The position numbers and the translations under genes were made by a program. A stretch of DNA of 8,607 nucleotides from Actinomycetota bacterium. GTDB taxonomy: Bacteria > Actinomycetota > Thermoleophilia > UBA2241. The stretch lies in NCBI GenBank assembly GCA_003157715.1, contig PMKK01000153.1, positions 6,346 through 14,952 on the forward strand, given 5' to 3'. Under the pieces are notes generated by a model. That model worked only from the letters and a program-made list of their open reading frames with translations, was not told the DNA's origin and made no database searches. This document shows positions 7,632-8,607 of the stretch, one piece after another; position 1 is the first letter of the stretch, and the number at the start of each line of letters is the position of its first letter.

Positions 7632-7741
7632 CAACTTCGTTGTTGCCACTCAGGCGGGCGTAGCTTCGTCGCGCGCCTCGTGCCGTGAAACGACTTCGTC
7701 GTTCCCGCTCAGACTGGCGTGACTTCGTCGCGCGCCTAGTG
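7632..7741. repeat. 51-bp imperfect direct repeat with hairpins, between the two ALDH genes
   Basis: Two 51-bp copies (7632-7682 and 7691-7741) align without gaps at 42 of 51 positions. Each contains two CTTCGT elements, giving four in all (7635, 7664, 7694, 7723) spaced 29, 30 and 29 nt apart. The copy 2 side has a perfect inverted repeat AACGAC-TTC-GTCGTT (7689-7703). The copy 1 equivalent keeps a 4-bp stem (7632-7635 with 7639-7642) through a paired A-T to G-C change. A second possible stem GGCG/CGCC encloses the other element in both copies. The second copy overlaps the stop codon of the upstream ALDH. The role is unknown: an RNA element in the ALDH-ALDH transcript, a protein-binding array or a decayed mobile palindromic repeat are all possible. 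Confidence 0.8.
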
Positions 7742-8607
7742 GCAGTTCTCACAGTAGCCGACCCACTCGTCGGCCTTGAACACCTCGTTGAACGGCCGGC
7801 GGTCGTTCAGCGACACGACCTTACCCTGCTTGCCGTCCTGCGTCCCGTGTTGGTAGACGCCCAGGGCATGGCCGGTGAGGTCGATGTTGATCTGCTTGAC
7901 CTCCTGGTATTCGTCGAGCCCGAAGGTGCCCAGCTCGCGGCCCACGCCGCTCTGCTTATAGCCGCCCCACGGCGCTTCGCTGTAGGTCGGGTGGTAGGTG
8001 TTGACCCAGGTGATGCCGGCGCGCAGCGCCTTGACGACCCGCATCGCCCTCGTGACGTCGCGGGTCCAGACCGCGCCGGCCAGTCCGTAGATCGTGTCGT
8101 TGGCGATGGCGATGGCCTCGGCTTCGGTCTCGAACGGGATGACGACGAGCACCGGCCCGAAGATCTCCTCCTGGGCCACCCTCATCTTGTTGTCGACGTC
8201 GACGAAGATGGTCGGCTCGTAGTAAAAGCCGCTGCCTTCCAGCCGGTGGCCGCCGGTGGCCAGCTTGGCGCCCTCCCGCAGGCCGATCTCGACGTAGCGC
8301 TCGACCGTGTCGAGTTGCTGGCGGGAGACCAGCGGTCCCATCTCGCTCGACTCTTCGGCCGGCGCCCCGACACGGATCGCCATGGCGCGCGAGACGAGCT
8401 CGCCCACGAAGCGGTCGTAGATGGAGCGCTGCACGAGCAGCCGGGAGCCGGCCGAGCAGACCTCGCCCGAGCCGGCGAAGATGCCGACCAGCGCGCCGTC
8501 GACGGCGGCTTCGAAGTCGGCGTCCTCGAAGACGATGTTCGGGCTCTTGCCGCCCAGCTCCAGGCCGACCTTCTTCACGTTCCCGGCGCCGGCCCGCATG
8601 ATGGCCT
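7736..8607 (-). CDS. Aldehyde dehydrogenase, betaine-aldehyde-dehydrogenase-like (N-terminus beyond right edge)
   Basis: The visible 290 residues are the C-terminal half of a second ALDH; the reading frame runs off the right edge (AIMRAGAGNVKKV precedes the catalytic part). Counting from the ATG at 8599, general base E14 lies in LELGG, nucleophile C48 in GSGEVCSAGSR, and E145 in EEIFGP. WVNTYHPTYSEAPWGGYKQS (198-217) and GRELGTFGLDEYQEVKQ (220-236) resemble BetB/GbsA-type betaine aldehyde dehydrogenases, though the substrate cannot be fixed from this. After the usual end (around residue 240) there is an extra tail of about 45 residues rich in polar residues, ending YCENCH with two cysteines and a histidine. 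That ATG is not a plausible start, because the Rossmann domain must lie upstream. The stop codon overlaps the intergenic repeat, and the next ALDH starts 129 nt downstream. Confidence 0.93.
   Translation of the reverse strand, partial: AIMRAGAGNVKKVGLELGGKSPNIVFEDADFEAAVDGALVGIFAGSGEVCSAGSRLLVQRSIYDRFVGELVSRAMAIRVGAPAEESSEMGPLVSRQQLDTVERYVEIGLREGAKLATGGHRLEGSGFYYEPTIFVDVDNKMRVAQEEIFGPVLVVIPFETEAEAIAIANDTIYGLAGAVWTRDVTRAMRVVKALRAGITWVNTYHPTYSEAPWGGYKQSGVGRELGTFGLDEYQEVKQINIDLTGHALGVYQHGTQDGKQGKVVSLNDRRPFNEVFKADEWVGYCENCH

Noticed and set aside
7736..7744. CENCH as a true heme c site
   Set aside because: The protein is a cytoplasmic-type ALDH, although its N terminus is not visible. Ccm acts outside the membrane, so heme attachment is unlikely without an export signal. 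Kept as an oddity only.

Overview
The window is a very GC-rich bacterial segment with frequent GTG starts and strongly G/C-biased third codon positions. It carries a System I (Ccm) cytochrome c maturation locus with an unusual CcmE. The overall impression is a high-GC, possibly deep-branching actinobacterium-like organism, but nothing here fixes the taxonomy. No rRNA, tRNA, CRISPR array, phage gene or insertion sequence was recognised. All genes lie on the minus strand except one.

Layout from right to left, the direction of minus-strand transcription: (1) The C-terminal part of a betaine-aldehyde-dehydrogenase-like ALDH (7736-8607, running off the right edge), ending in an extra tail with the sequence CENCH. 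(2) A 130-nt spacer built from a twofold 51-bp imperfect direct repeat that can fold into hairpins. (3) A second, different ALDH (6113-7606). (4) A small Mop/TOBE-type molybdate/tungstate-binding protein (5868-6068). (5) A molybdenum cofactor operon moaA-moaC-(MOSC-mogA fusion), 5771-3028, with its own candidate promoter and tight or overlapping junctions. (6) One plus-strand gene, a SatD-family-like protein (2437-3012), converging on the Moco operon with only 15 nt between stop codons. (7) A 205-nt divergent intergenic region with a candidate promoter. (8) ccmE (1809-2231) and ccmF (1-1737, running off the left edge).

Functional reading: the right two thirds combine aldehyde oxidation (two NAD(P)-type ALDHs), oxyanion storage or delivery (Mop) and early plus late molybdopterin synthesis (MoaA and MoaC make cPMP, MogA adenylylates molybdopterin, MOSC is a sulfur/Moco-associated domain). 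This fits a cell that uses Mo or W enzymes in aldehyde or respiratory metabolism. The left part makes c-type cytochromes: CcmE is the heme chaperone and CcmF the heme lyase. Together they suggest respiratory metabolism using Mo enzymes and cytochromes c. That joint role is an inference from neighbourhood only.

Most notable details: a CxxxY-type CcmE (C122/Y126) in place of the classical HxxxY; two candidate promoters with the same GTGACG-N17-TACA(T/C)T layout, one of which places the moaA transcript start almost on its start codon; an in-frame 31-bp duplication in the MOSC-MogA linker; the structured repeat between the two ALDH genes, with one compensatory base-pair change; and a CxxCH motif at the extreme C terminus of an ALDH.
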